From: Bacteroidales bacterium
Lineage (GTDB): Bacteria > Bacteroidota > Bacteroidia > Bacteroidales > Paludibacteraceae
Reading direction: 5' to 3'
Length of the DNA stretch: 64,000 nt
Assembly (NCBI GenBank): GCA_015061115.1
Contig: SUXE01000013.1
Location: 62,001-126,000, forward strand
The notes under the pieces were generated by a model, which was not told the origin of the DNA, made no database searches, and saw nothing but the letters and a program-made list of their open reading frames with translations. The number at the start of each line of letters is the position of its first letter. The first letter of the stretch is position 1. The position numbers were made by a program, and so were the translations under genes. Shown here piece by piece: positions 20,701 to 28,525 of the stretch.

Positions 20701-23614
20701 GTTTACTTCCATTATATTCCAAATTTTCTTTTGCTGTTGGTGCCGTAAAATTACTTGCGTTAGACCTGATAATGGAAAATTTAATTGTATCCGGACCTGC
20801 TATCACGTAGTTATTTGCATCTGTTCCTGCCAACGTTGCCTTAGCAGTATAGTTAGCTCCTACTTTTGTCTGTTTTCCTGCTACTGATACAGTCACCACA
20901 TCTCCATCCAGCACATCCTTCAACGAAACTTCTGGTGCTTGCTCTGCATCGTTGTATACCAACTCTGTATTTCCCCATTTCAATGAACGCTGCAACTGAG
21001 CAATTTTTACTGTAATAAAGACTGGTTCTGATGGTGAATAGCCATCATTCTCAGGTATAAATTTATATCCTACTTTGTATGTACCAGCATTCATTTCAGT
21101 TGGAATATTCTCGGAGAAATTACCCGCCTCTCCTAATGCATATTCGAACCTTCCTTTTATATTTCCTTCCTCACCTGCATATATCAATTCTTGAGCCGAA
21201 CCATTATATATCAGGTTTTCTATTTCTTTTGGTGCTGTATAATCATCAACACTAGATTGCACAATTGAAAATTCTGTTGACGTTGATGATTCCAAAAGTT
21301 CATAGTTTTCTTTGCTTTTACCAGACAATGTTGCTGTCGCTGTATACCCTGTTCCAACTTCTGTCTGCTCTCCTACAATATCTACATCTAAATCATCTCC
21401 TGATACTACATCTATCAATGTCGCTGTTGGTGTCTGTGGTTTTCCGTTGTAAACCAACTCTGTGTTTTCCCACTTTACAGACACCTCCTTCTTTGCAATT
21501 GTCACTGTAAGATAGACAGGTTCTGATATAGAATAACCATTATTCTCAGGAATAAACTTATATCCTACATTATATGTGCCAGCTTTTATCGCTGTAGGAA
21601 CACTCGCTGCAAAATCACCATCCTCTAATGCATATTCGAAACTTCCAGCAATATCTCCAGCTTTACCTTCATTCAACAATGGTAGAGCAACTCCACTATA
21701 TATCAGATTCTTTTTGGCTGTTGGTTCTGTATAAGAATATACACTTGAAGAAGAGATAGAAAATTTCGTTGATGCAGTTCCATCCGAAATCACATAGTTG
21801 TCTTTACTACTACCAGACAAAGTGGCAGTCGCTGTATAATCTTTTCCTACTTCTGTCTTCGCTCCTGTAACATTTATTGTTACGTCATCAATAGCTCCCG
21901 TCAAAGTTGCTGATGGAGCCTGTGGTTCTCCTGTGTATATCAAAGATGTGCTTCCCCACTCTACAGAAACATCTTTCTTGGCAACTGTTATTGACATTGC
22001 CGAGAACTCTCTTGTTTTATAATTTTTAGTATCAGTAGGAACAAACTTACTTCTTACTCTATATGTTCCAGCATCTTTTACTGTTGGTATTGTGTCCTCG
22101 AATGTTCCATCCTCACCAAGAGCGTATTTGAATGTTCCAGACACATCTCCAACCACTCCCGCATTCGCTAACGCATGAGACTTACCATCATAAGTCCAAT
22201 CATCCACTGCCGATGGGATTGTTTTAACGGTTGATCCAGCCTGAGAAATAGAAAATGCCGTCTTCTCATTTCCCTCTGAAATAATATAATTTCCTTTACC
22301 TGTACCAACCAAAGTCGCAGTCGCTGTATATTCTCCTACTTCTGTCTCCTCACCAGTTACAGATACAGACACGAGTTCCTCTTCTCCTTTTACTATACCC
22401 TCTAGTGTTGGGATAGGCTTTTGTTTTTTTCCATTATATACAAATTTTGTTTCTCCCCAATCCAAAGTAAGTGGCTTTGGCAAAATATTGTATCCCAAAG
22501 GTGTATTTCCTATCTCATATTTATATGCATCTTCACCTGACAAAGTGGCATTTGCAGAATAATGACCTACTGCCCTCTCTTTATTATCCGTTATGTCTAC
22601 ACTTACATCATCTTTCTCTGAAATAAATGAAATGCTTTCATTTATTTCAGCTGTTGGTCCTTGTAACTTTCCATTATATGTATACGAAGTGTTTGTCCAT
22701 GTTAAATAAATTTTTCTTGGTGCAATTGTGACAGGAAAAACCTCAATCTTAGAATCCGAATAGTTTGAACTACCAGAGATAAATTGATATTTTATCACAT
22801 ACTCACCAGGATTTATTGCTTCTGGTATTTTTGTGTCTAATTCATCTGTATGAATAGCATAGACAAATGTTCCTTCTACTGTTAATGTTTTTCCTTCATT
22901 AATCAATTTTTGGTTATCACCATCATATACCAAATTGTTTATTGCTGTTGGAGCTATAAAGTCTGTCCCGGCAACTGCACGAACTTCGACAATATTGAAT
23001 TCTGTGCTTTCATAAGTTATGATTTTATAATTATTCGCATCCTCACCTACCAATACTGCTGTAGCTTTATATTTAAAATCTTTGTTTACATTTATACATT
23101 CTTCTCCTTCTACCTCAAGTTTTACATCATCTCCTTCTATTATTGGTTTTAGTTCCGAAATTGTAGCAGTTGGCAACTGTGCCTTTTTATTGTATGGCAA
23201 GTCCAATTCTCCCCATTCTACCTGAATTCCTCTTTGAGTAATATTCACTTTCACTCCTTCAGGTTCAGTTTCAGGAAGACTTTCATCATCTGGAATATAT
23301 TTATAATATACAACATAGTTCCCCACAGGTTTTGCCTCTGGAACATCTGAAGTATATGTACCCTCTTCATTATTTAAACAATACACGAATTTTCCTGGTA
23401 CATCTTTACCACTCACTCCTGGTGAAACCAACTTTTTGGGTTTACCCTCATATTCTGTATACTGAGTTTTAGTCGGTGCAGTAAAATCATATTCTACTTC
23501 TTGTGCAAAAGACGGAACTACACACATTACCGTCATTAATGTAAATAGGAACTTAACAACTTTATTTCTCATATTTGCAATTTTTCTGCATATTGAGTTT
23601 AGCATATATTTCAT
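14720..23614 (-). CDS. Giant surface protein made of MBG/Ig-like repeat modules
   Basis: A 2964-residue protein with a secretion signal (the hydrophobic stretch VVKFLFTLMTVMCVVPSFA, about residues 18-38) followed by beta-sandwich modules. Each has an aromatic-Y-[ND]-G strand such as FVYNGK and a later GxYxVxVxL strand, typical of MBG/YDG bacterial Ig-like domains. The N-terminal third has six pairs of two module types; the next 1600 residues have about 22 modules of some 73 residues; an Ig-like segment (YQWYRNGQKIPGA) and a C-terminal sheet ending in KVLVK, which may be a T9SS sorting domain, close the protein. No catalytic motif is seen. Likely a filamentous adhesin or stalk. An upstream -7 element lies about 140 bases before the start. 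Confidence 0.8.
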   Translation of the reverse strand: MKYMLNSICRKIANMRNKVVKFLFTLMTVMCVVPSFAQEVEYDFTAPTKTQYTEYEGKPKKLVSPGVSGKDVPGKFVYCLNNEEGTYTSDVPEAKPVGNYVVYYKYIPDDESLPETEPEGVKVNITQRGIQVEWGELDLPYNKKAQLPTATISELKPIIEGDDVKLEVEGEECINVNKDFKYKATAVLVGEDANNYKIITYESTEFNIVEVRAVAGTDFIAPTAINNLVYDGDNQKLINEGKTLTVEGTFVYAIHTDELDTKIPEAINPGEYVIKYQFISGSSNYSDSKIEVFPVTIAPRKIYLTWTNTSYTYNGKLQGPTAEINESISFISEKDDVSVDITDNKERAVGHYSANATLSGEDAYKYEIGNTPLGYNILPKPLTLDWGETKFVYNGKKQKPIPTLEGIVKGEEELVSVSVTGEETEVGEYTATATLVGTGKGNYIISEGNEKTAFSISQAGSTVKTIPSAVDDWTYDGKSHALANAGVVGDVSGTFKYALGEDGTFEDTIPTVKDAGTYRVRSKFVPTDTKNYKTREFSAMSITVAKKDVSVEWGSTSLIYTGEPQAPSATLTGAIDDVTINVTGAKTEVGKDYTATATLSGSSKDNYVISDGTASTKFSISSSSVYSYTEPTAKKNLIYSGVALPLLNEGKAGDIAGSFEYALEDGDFAASVPTAIKAGTYNVGYKFIPENNGYSISEPVYLTVTIAKKEVSVKWENTELVYNGKPQTPTATLIDVVSGDDLDVDIVGEQTEVGTGYTATATLSGKSKENYELLESSTSTEFSIVQSSVDDYTAPKEIENLIYNGSAQELIYAGEEGNIKGRFEYALGEAGNFSENIPTEMNAGTYKVGYKFIPENDGYSPSEPVFITVKIAQLQRSLKWGNTELVYNDAEQAPEVSLKDVLDGDVVTVSVAGKQTKVGANYTAKATLAGTDANNYVIAGPDTIKFSIIRSNASNFTAPTAKENLEYNGSKQELLKAGKEGSIKGTFKYVLGEDGEEIDSIPSVKDAGEYKVGYRFIPTKDGYLPSEFVYVTVKVAKKDPGFQWGKTELVYNGKEQAPTVTLKNVLDGDSVSTIVSGAKKEVGSGYSAIAKLTGRDAQNYAASTANASTEFSIIPNKIDKPVFTQTEFIYNGSVITFVEKNDNYTVKGESGAKEPDTYLVKIAPSYGNIWSDATNDTIEVTFKINKISVEKPEADQTNFVYNGKIQTYSLVENTAYTISGNKEKTAGTHVVIVSLKDKKHYEWSDNKSTEDKTYNFIISKGIVKSPKVDSVLVYTYDGTIKNFDITVAQGSVLADSNATGEDVGVYVRTVSLDMDETGGYEWDDNTIEPKVYKFVINPQPVIIPEVAKRYFIYNGKPFNFVVPEDTASTPRYTIFKEVESEVGPGIYTDTVRLNDTKNYIWSDNTIDEKYIVFTIGDGKIEKPNLKQSYTYTGEEIVFLRSTSAYTVEGGVGTDAGSYNVVVTLNDDYSWLDGSKTVMTYVVKIIEKAIEKPIIGSSFTYNGEEKFRIPESKYYEISGDSSAIEPGKYKATLSLNPNYMWDDSTKADYIVNIEIKKISIDVPVPDSTEFVYNGAEQTYKIVANPVCKITGNKQTNAGSYTVKVSFDTQHYVWSDNSEADKTYKFVILRAKVNAPVASKTHFIFDGKEQIFDIAKNDNYVINPKNASAVKVGIYERTVSLADSLNHVWYDGTTSDKIVKFEIEPISVNVPTVLTEHKYTGSPIVFIEENEAYTVTNGVKTNAGIYDVKVTLNPGYVWKDGSSEDKTFVVEILPMYISKPDVDEATYVYDGKEHSFGFVPNAGYSFVGDTVAKEPGIYEVVVKLNENYIWDDDTKDDIKYIFTISRSEVSIPVANTSKFIYNGKEQTYTIVIPEDSLFTVSNNVQINAGKYIVNVTLKDSIHYQWTDLTTADKTFDFVISKAKVALPTSPLTNFIFDGKEKSFDVNPSEFYIVADTNAVATQTGKYIRTVTLVDTANYIWADETVEYKSIVFVIGDGTIEVPDVKLEYTYTGDTIIFIPEDGAYSVVNRAKRDVGTYKVVLTPTKGYRLPNGQADTTFIIVIKPIMVDKPELQLEYTYNRKVIDFKVPVNDAYEISGQTSGMELGKYKVNLDLLPNYMWSDSTLERVGYVFSINKRLVAIPLVDTTKFVYNGKRQTYNIAKSPDYNVLGNVQAYAGSYEVSVLLTDFSYSTWSDSTTEVKTYIFDIAKAKVDLPDAVQTSFSYDGTTKYFAVTENSRYEVLPKNASASEVGVYERTVTLKDTLNYTWIDGSVTDKTITFMIGNGTIDVPVIPTEYVYNGTQITFVPENKAYIVNNGVQTNAGTYDVVVTLKAGYVWSDNTVEPKTYTVVIKPLVIEKPKFPSANVYTYNDSIHGVVIPDVDGYVVDGITQTKEPGIYEITVSLRQNYIWSDSTSSPMSYVYKINRIIVDIPAKCDSVFKFTGSEVTYPIADTVDYYVVSGHHRTSAGLHYVTIALSDSLHYIWSDSTIAPKNYEFLIGKSLVDLPVAVEDSFVFDGNVKLFEVVANDNYVVERNGGGAIDIGEYYRKVSLVDTVNFLWADGTVEDKVVTFYILKNMIPSISVPNDLVYTGDSLTLIPMSLAYTVTNNKVLNAGSYEVMIIPNPGYFWASDSSALARNYTVNVSPRMVNIPNGNQSTFLYNGKPQTYNIYIPKDSLYIVSGNVQTSVGKYNVVVTLKDTLNYCWVDSTTAPKLYPFTIENSEFYVDPIVQSSNLMLEATPGHLVTFDVKVLGSVYKYWITCDSCLALNSDTISIDNNTLTSFDVYVPDTLKPGIYKVKVNFMSGTLVKSQNITLKVNYPATDIYVLWNDVLTVDNSSGLFKTYQWYRNGQKIPGATKQYYQEKDGLDGYYMCQVNNDLYVGPAFFHVDKPLWIKAYGGKGKIEVEVVGDIPAGTSLVVYSMSGVPVDKDEATQFMSFELKPNTYIVKLECSDQTKKVSNQSVKVLVK
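15470..20265 (-). repeat. About 22 tandem 73-residue coding repeats with a four-module period
   Basis: Within the giant gene, modules begin with a [VI]xxP segment followed by an aromatic-Y-[ND]-G strand. They recur in a cycle of four subtypes: FVYNGxxQTY, FxFDGKxxxF, EYTYTGxxIxFI and a TYxxxxIxxxV form. Clear cycles can be counted from near the middle of the block. The copies are diverged at DNA level, so the period is best seen in protein. Confidence 0.7.
20265..23500 (-). repeat. Paired A/B coding repeats in the N-terminal third of the giant protein
   Basis: Two alternating module types recur about six times. Type A begins APTxxxNLxYxG and contains GTFxYALG and an YKVGYKFIP strand. Type B begins xxWGxTELVYNGKxQ and contains EVGxxYTATATLxG. 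Adjacent pairs are closer to each other than to the downstream repeat class, which suggests stepwise duplication of A+B units. Confidence 0.7.
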
Positions 23615-23755
23615 AATTCTAAATATTTCAAGTTTTCCTTGTGTCTTAAAATACTTTTTAACATCATCTTCCCTTTATATTGTATATTAACACGTTATAT
23701 TGAATATTATTCATTTGAGATATTAATATTCGCTATTATACAATATAAAACGGCA

Positions 23756-23763
23756 CAAAGGTA
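23756..23763 (-). promoter_or_regulatory. -7 element upstream of the giant repeat gene
   Basis: Minus-strand bases TACCTTTG match TAnnTTTG exactly and are identical to the pyrE -7 element. It would give a leader of about 135 bases before the start at 23614. Confidence 0.5.
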
Positions 23764-23925
23764 AAAACTTTCACAATTAGTTTTTACGTATTTTTGTGTT
23801 TTTTGGCATAATAATGTTAATAAATCTTTAAATAGATGTAAACATTCCTAAATGTTGAATAATTATGCATAAATATGTTAAAAATGTATTTTTTTGAAGA
23901 ATTATAAATAAAATCCACATCACAC

Positions 23926-23956
23926 AAAAAAAGGAGACCTAATGCCTCCTTTTTTT
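23926..23956 (-). terminator. Intrinsic terminator after the short T9SS cargo gene
   Basis: Stem of 11 bp formed by seven A plus GGAG (23926-23936) and CTCC plus seven T (23946-23956), 9-nt loop. It is T-tailed on both strands and lies 45 bases past the gene's stop. Confidence 0.85.
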
Positions 23957-24001
23957 CTAATATTAGCAGGGAGAGTTTTGAAAACTGTCCGCAATAAAAT
24001 T

Positions 24002-24460
24002 TTATTTCTTAATAAATTTGATCATTCTTCCGTCGACACTCAAAAGATACATGCCTTTAGCCAAATCTGACACATTAATCTGCTGGCTTACAACATGTTT
24101 GATTGTCTTTCCATCTGTACCTATCACCTTTATATTGGCATCCTTATCCAAACCAGACACATAGATGGTACTTTCTACTGGATTTGGGTACATTTGGATT
24201 GTCGGCGCAGCTGATTTGTTATCTGCACTCGACAAATCAACATTGAAGACGATAGTCTGGAATCCTTCAATTGATGTGCCATCGTTCTTGTTGACCGACA
24301 TAGAAGCGTCGTTACCACTTTTAACTTTAATACTTACCACATCCGACAATGCGAATGTCTCCTGGGATCTATCAGCCTTGATTCCTATCATTCCTTCGAC
24401 CGCAAATGTCGAAAATGTAGATGCACATACCATCAAAGCCGAAAAAAGTAATTTTTTCAT
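24002..24460 (-). CDS. Short secreted protein with T9SS type A sorting domain
   Basis: The start at 24460 (MKKLLFSALM) is preferred over an ATG two codons earlier because it begins a clean signal peptide ending STFA. The mature part has about 60 residues of unassigned sequence, then a type A T9SS C-terminal domain recognised by IQMYPNPVESTIYVSGL, IKVIGTDGK and GMYLLSVDGRMIKFIKK. Such domains direct export through the Por system and attachment to the surface; the T9SS genes themselves are not in the window. The cargo part is too short to suggest an enzyme. It has its own -7 element and terminator, so it is a single-gene unit. Confidence 0.8.
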   Translation of the reverse strand: MKKLLFSALMVCASTFSTFAVEGMIGIKADRSQETFALSDVVSIKVKSGNDASMSVNKNDGTSIEGFQTIVFNVDLSSADNKSAAPTIQMYPNPVESTIYVSGLDKDANIKVIGTDGKTIKHVVSQQINVSDLAKGMYLLSVDGRMIKFIKK

Positions 24461-24493
24461 ACACATATATACTCTAGAGTTTTTATACTATGG

Positions 24494-24501
24494 CAAAGAT
24501 A
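24494..24501 (-). promoter_or_regulatory. -7 element upstream of the short T9SS cargo gene
   Basis: Minus-strand bases TATCTTTG match TAnnTTTG, 33 bases before the start at 24460. Confidence 0.55.
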
Positions 24502-24675
24502 TAAAATAAATTCACTTCCATACAAGTTTCTATCTCACAATAAAGACCAGACATTCACAGATTTCTCTCCATTCAAACCTTTTGATATACCAAATATTAG
24601 TGAAATGATGTCATTTCACATTCTGCATTTTGAATTTTGAATTACAAAATGCCATATCCTTCTAAAAATCTTTTG

Positions 24676-24683
24676 TATCTTTG
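24676..24683 (+). promoter_or_regulatory. -7 element of the threonine operon
   Basis: TATCTTTG matches TAnnTTTG and lies 46 bases before the thrA start. No leader peptide rich in Thr or Ile codons and no attenuator hairpin is visible in the leader. Confidence 0.6.
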
Positions 24684-24729
24684 CAAATTGATAAAGAATA
24701 TACATTCGTAAAACAATTACAATAAATAT

Positions 24730-27135
24730 ATGAAAGTGCTAAAATTTGGCGGTGCAATCGTAGGTTCCGCTGAACATTTGAAGAAGGTGAAAAGCATAGT
24801 TGAAGCAGAAAAGAACCCTATCGTTGTGGTTTCAGCTATGGACGGAGTAACTGACCTCCTTGAGGAGATTGTTGAAGAGGCGTCAACAGGCGACTCTAAG
24901 TCTATAATCAGCAGATATGAGGATTTGAAGACCCGTCACACCGAATTGGCACGTCAGGTGGTGCCTGCAGACAGTCAGTCGGCTGCTCTTAGCGAACTCA
25001 ACCGTCTTTATGCTGAGATGGATAGTATGTTGCAGGCTCTAACCATTTTCCGCGACTGGACAGACAATATCCTTGCGACATTCCTATCTTACGGAGAGCG
25101 TCTTGTATCTGTGATCGTCGGTGAGATGATCGGAGCAAGAGTTCTTGACTCGACTCGTTTCATCATCGCTGAAGGCGACGCTGATTGCGGATACTCAATC
25201 GATGAAGAGAGCACAACAGAGAAAATCAAGGCAGCATTCTCAAAAATCAAAGGTGCTGTTGTTTGCCAGGGTTTCATCGCCGGAACAAATGACGACGAGA
25301 TTGCCACTCTTGGCCGAGGTTCATCAGACCTTACTGCCGCTTACATCGCAAAGGTGATGGGTGCTCAGGAGGTGCAGGTGTGGAAGCCTACTGATGAGTT
25401 CATGAGCGCAGATCCTAAAAAAATCACGTCGGCATACCTTATCGAGCATATGAGCTACGAGGAGGCAAGAGAGCTTTCTATAAATGGTGTCGGAACTTTG
25501 TTCTCAGACGCTCTTACTCCACTTGCAGAGGCTAAGATTCCTCTATCAATGAAGAATATCTGCAACGGTAACACAACTGTGATTTCAGCCACTCCAAATC
25601 CTGAAGATAAAGTTATCAAGGGTATCGCAAGCCAGGACGACTGTGTTATGTACACATTCTCAGGTCTTCCTTCTGACTATCTTCCTCGTTTGGTGTCGGA
25701 ATCAGCTATGGTTCTTGAAAGCGACCATGTGCCTTACACTGTGTTCTCTCTTTCTGCAGCAGGCGGATCATTCTCTGTATGTATCCCTGTAGAATACGAA
25801 GGATACTTCAACAATTTGAGCCAGAACCTTGCTTCTATAGATTCTTGCAAAGTGCAGACAATGCGTGATCTTGCTTCTGTTGTCATCGTCGGCGAGAACA
25901 TGAAGAACGCTACAGGCACAGCAGGCAAGTTGTTCAACGCCCTTGGACGCAACAACATCAACATCGTCGCAATGAACCAGGGTTCTTCTGAGACAAGCAT
26001 CACTGTGGTACTTGAGAAGAAGAATATCAAGAAGGCATTGAACGCAATCCACGAGTCATTCTTCTTGACTGAATACCAGGAGCTCAACATCTTCGTCGTA
26101 GGTACAGGTACTGTTGGAGGCAGCTTGCTTGAGCAGCTTCACTCTCAGAAAGAGCTTATCATGAACCAGAACGGCGTGAAGCTTAATGTGATGGGTGTGG
26201 CTGATGTTTCTAAGTTCATCTTGGATCGCAACGGCGTCGACTTGACTAAGTACAACGAGCTTTTGAAGACACAGGGTCAGGACTCAACTCCAGAGTCGTT
26301 GAAGAAGGCATTGTTCGAGCTTAACGCATTCAACTGCGTATTCGTTGACTGTACAGCAGCTCCAGCAATCGCAGCAATGTATTCGGATTTGCTTCAACAC
26401 AATATTTCGGTTGTATGCGCCAACAAGATCGCAGCGTCTGGCGACTACGACAACTACATCAATTTGAAGAACACAGCTCGTAAGAGAGGTATCAAATATT
26501 TGTTCGAGACTAACGTTGGAGCCGGTCTTCCTATCATCAACACAATCGGTGATTTGATCTACTCTGGTGATAGAATCGTGAAACTTGAGGCTGTCCTTTC
26601 AGGAACATTGAACTTCATCTTCAACACTATCAGTGAGGAGATTCCTTTGAGCAAGGCAATCAAGATGGCCATGGAGGCAAGATTCGCTGAGCCAGATCCA
26701 CGTATCGACCTAAGCGGTAAGGATGTGATCAGAAAATTGGTTATCCTTGCACGTGAGAGCGGTTTGAAGGTTAGTCAGGAAGACGTTGAGAAGAACCTGT
26801 TCATCCCTGATGATTTCTTCGAAGGCACTCTTGATGATTTCTGGAAAAAGGTTGAGAAATTCGACGCTGAGTTCGAGGAGAAGAGAAAGGTTATCGCAGC
26901 TGAGGGCAAACGTTGGAGATTCGTTGCCACTCTTGATGAAGGAAAGACTAAGGTTGGTCTGCAGGCTGTCGACTCACGCCACCCATTCTACGATCTTGAG
27001 GGAAGCAACAACTTGATCATCATCAACACTGCAAGATACAAGGATCCAATGATGATCCGTGGTTATGGTGCAGGTGCTGCTGTGACTGCTGCCGGTGTCT
27101 TCGCCGACATCATCAGCATCGCAAACATCAGATAA
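24730..27135 (+). CDS. thrA: Bifunctional aspartokinase / homoserine dehydrogenase
   Basis: Catalyses the first and third steps of the aspartate pathway toward threonine and methionine. Residues 1-280 are the kinase (MKVLKFGGAIV, where the usual KFGGTSV reads KFGGAIV; GRGSSDLTAAYIA). Residues about 310-455 are paired ACT regulatory domains (VVIVGENMKN, NINIVAMNQGSSETSI). Residues about 462-801 are homoserine dehydrogenase, with the NAD(P) loop VVGTGTVGGSL and the substrate segment EPDPRIDLSGKDV. Length 801 fits ThrA fusions. ACT domains imply feedback inhibition, probably by threonine. It leads the operon thrA-PGAM-like-thrC. Its GC content and codon use are higher than in the accessory genes that follow, consistent with high expression. 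Confidence 0.96.
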   Translation: MKVLKFGGAIVGSAEHLKKVKSIVEAEKNPIVVVSAMDGVTDLLEEIVEEASTGDSKSIISRYEDLKTRHTELARQVVPADSQSAALSELNRLYAEMDSMLQALTIFRDWTDNILATFLSYGERLVSVIVGEMIGARVLDSTRFIIAEGDADCGYSIDEESTTEKIKAAFSKIKGAVVCQGFIAGTNDDEIATLGRGSSDLTAAYIAKVMGAQEVQVWKPTDEFMSADPKKITSAYLIEHMSYEEARELSINGVGTLFSDALTPLAEAKIPLSMKNICNGNTTVISATPNPEDKVIKGIASQDDCVMYTFSGLPSDYLPRLVSESAMVLESDHVPYTVFSLSAAGGSFSVCIPVEYEGYFNNLSQNLASIDSCKVQTMRDLASVVIVGENMKNATGTAGKLFNALGRNNINIVAMNQGSSETSITVVLEKKNIKKALNAIHESFFLTEYQELNIFVVGTGTVGGSLLEQLHSQKELIMNQNGVKLNVMGVADVSKFILDRNGVDLTKYNELLKTQGQDSTPESLKKALFELNAFNCVFVDCTAAPAIAAMYSDLLQHNISVVCANKIAASGDYDNYINLKNTARKRGIKYLFETNVGAGLPIINTIGDLIYSGDRIVKLEAVLSGTLNFIFNTISEEIPLSKAIKMAMEARFAEPDPRIDLSGKDVIRKLVILARESGLKVSQEDVEKNLFIPDDFFEGTLDDFWKKVEKFDAEFEEKRKVIAAEGKRWRFVATLDEGKTKVGLQAVDSRHPFYDLEGSNNLIIINTARYKDPMMIRGYGAGAAVTAAGVFADIISIANIR

Positions 27136-27158
27136 TCAGATAAAGATTCTTTGGCATT

Positions 27159-28367
27159 ATGAAACATTTGATTATCCTTGGCGACGGAATGGCTGACGAG
27201 CGTATTCCGTCGTTAGGAAATAAAACTATACTTGAGGCTGCAAACATACCGACTATCGATTTGCTTGCACAAAAAGGTCGTTGTGGCCTTTTGGAGACGG
27301 TGCCTGAAGGATTCCACCCAGGCAGCGAAATCGCCAACCTTGAAGTGTTGGGCTACGATGTTCGCAAAGTGTTTGAAGGTCGCGGCTCGTTGGAGGCAGC
27401 CAGCATGGGCGTAGACATAGAGCCAGGAGAGATGGCGATGCGTTGCAATATAATCTGTATTGAGAACGGCATCATCAAAAACCACTCTGCCGGACACATC
27501 TCAGATGAAGAGGCATACGTGCTTATCGACTATCTGAATGAAAAACTTGGAGACGAGATCACACGTTTCTTCCCAGGTATATCATACCGTCACCTATTGA
27601 AAATCAAAGGTGGCGACAAGAGAGTGAAATGCACTCCTCCTCACGACGTGCCAGGCACTCCTTTCAAGGATGTGCTTGTAAAAGCGGAGGTGCCAGAAGC
27701 ACAGAAGACGGCGGATCTGCTAAATGAGCTTATCATCAAGTCGCAGGAGATTCTTGCCGACCACCCAGTCAACAAGGCTCGCGTCGCAGCGGGAAAAGAT
27801 CCAGCCAACAGTATCTGGCCTTGGTCTGCAGGATACAAGCCTCAGATGAAGACATTGAAAGAGGAGTACGGTGTGAAGAGCGGAGCTGTCATTTCTGCTG
27901 TCGATTTGATCCGTGGCATCGGCAAATACGCTGGTCTTGACATCATTGAAGTGGAAGGTGCGACGGGCTTGTATGACACCAACTACGAAGGCAAGGCACA
28001 GGCAGCTATCGACGCTTTGAAGAAGTCCGACTTCGTTTATCTCCACATAGAGGCGAGCGATGAAGCAGGACATGAAGGCAATGTGGATTTGAAATTGAAG
28101 ACGGTGGAGTATCTAGAGAACAGAATCGTCAAACCGATTTATGAAGAGGTGAAGAATTGGAATGAACCAGTGGCAATCGCTATCCTTCCAGACCATCCTA
28201 CTCCATGCCGCATCAAAACGCATATCTCAGCACCTATCCCATTCCTGATCTACAAACCAGGAGTAGACGGTGATGACGTGAAGAAATACGATGAGTTCTC
28301 ATGTGCAGACGGTGCATATGGCACATTGGTCGGCGACGAGTTCATCAAAGCATTGCTTGACGACTAA
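27159..28367 (+). CDS. apgM-type phosphoglycerate-mutase-like protein; likely homoserine kinase
   Basis: The 402-residue protein belongs to the alkaline-phosphatase superfamily, archaeal-type cofactor-independent phosphoglycerate mutase branch (usually annotated apgM). LGDGMAD near the N-terminus gives the first metal-binding aspartate, GSEIANLEVLGYD the catalytic serine region, and EASDEAGHEG plus ILPDHPTPC the other metal ligands. It sits 23 bases after thrA and upstream of thrC, and no GHMP-type thrB is seen here. Proteins of this family in such operons have been proposed to be the missing homoserine kinase, making O-phosphohomoserine for ThrC. I consider that more likely than a glycolytic role, on context. 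Family call is secure; the substrate is inferred. Confidence 0.85.
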   Translation: MKHLIILGDGMADERIPSLGNKTILEAANIPTIDLLAQKGRCGLLETVPEGFHPGSEIANLEVLGYDVRKVFEGRGSLEAASMGVDIEPGEMAMRCNIICIENGIIKNHSAGHISDEEAYVLIDYLNEKLGDEITRFFPGISYRHLLKIKGGDKRVKCTPPHDVPGTPFKDVLVKAEVPEAQKTADLLNELIIKSQEILADHPVNKARVAAGKDPANSIWPWSAGYKPQMKTLKEEYGVKSGAVISAVDLIRGIGKYAGLDIIEVEGATGLYDTNYEGKAQAAIDALKKSDFVYLHIEASDEAGHEGNVDLKLKTVEYLENRIVKPIYEEVKNWNEPVAIAILPDHPTPCRIKTHISAPIPFLIYKPGVDGDDVKKYDEFSCADGAYGTLVGDEFIKALLDD

Positions 28368-28401
28368 AAGAGACAAAATCCACCGAGGACATACTTGTCT
28401 G

Positions 28402-28455
28402 GGTGGAACGCCATTGTCTCCACACCACTGCGAGCCCGTAAGGGCGAGCCACAGT
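28402..28455 (+). repeat. Dispersed two-hairpin repeat, copy 1 (partial)
   Basis: The gap between the PGAM-like gene and thrC holds a hairpin at 28430-28449. Outer pair GC/GC, then tandem GA opposite GA, then GCCC/GGGC, closed by the GTAA loop (a GNRA-type tetraloop in RNA). A GGTGGA/TCCACACC pairing precedes it. Other copies are at 33147-33247, 45209-45300, 45683-45790 and 56835-56884. Confidence 0.7.
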
Positions 28456-28525
28456 ATACAGAGGAATAATTGTATAAGAGCATAATTCATAACTTTTATC
28501 TCTTCATTCTTAATTACTAATAAAG

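Larger units (their letters stand above)
23615..24001. other. AT-rich intergenic region holding a promoter and a terminator
   Basis: This 387-base stretch contains no gene I can support. It holds the -7 element for the giant gene (23756-23763) and the terminator of the upstream T9SS cargo gene (23926-23956). The rest is A/T-rich sequence without clear repeats. Confidence 0.7.

Noticed and set aside
14720..23614. Plus-strand frames of 60-145 codons within the giant gene
   Set aside because: They are reverse-frame shadows of the repeats; the minus-strand frame is open for 2964 codons with clear modular structure.
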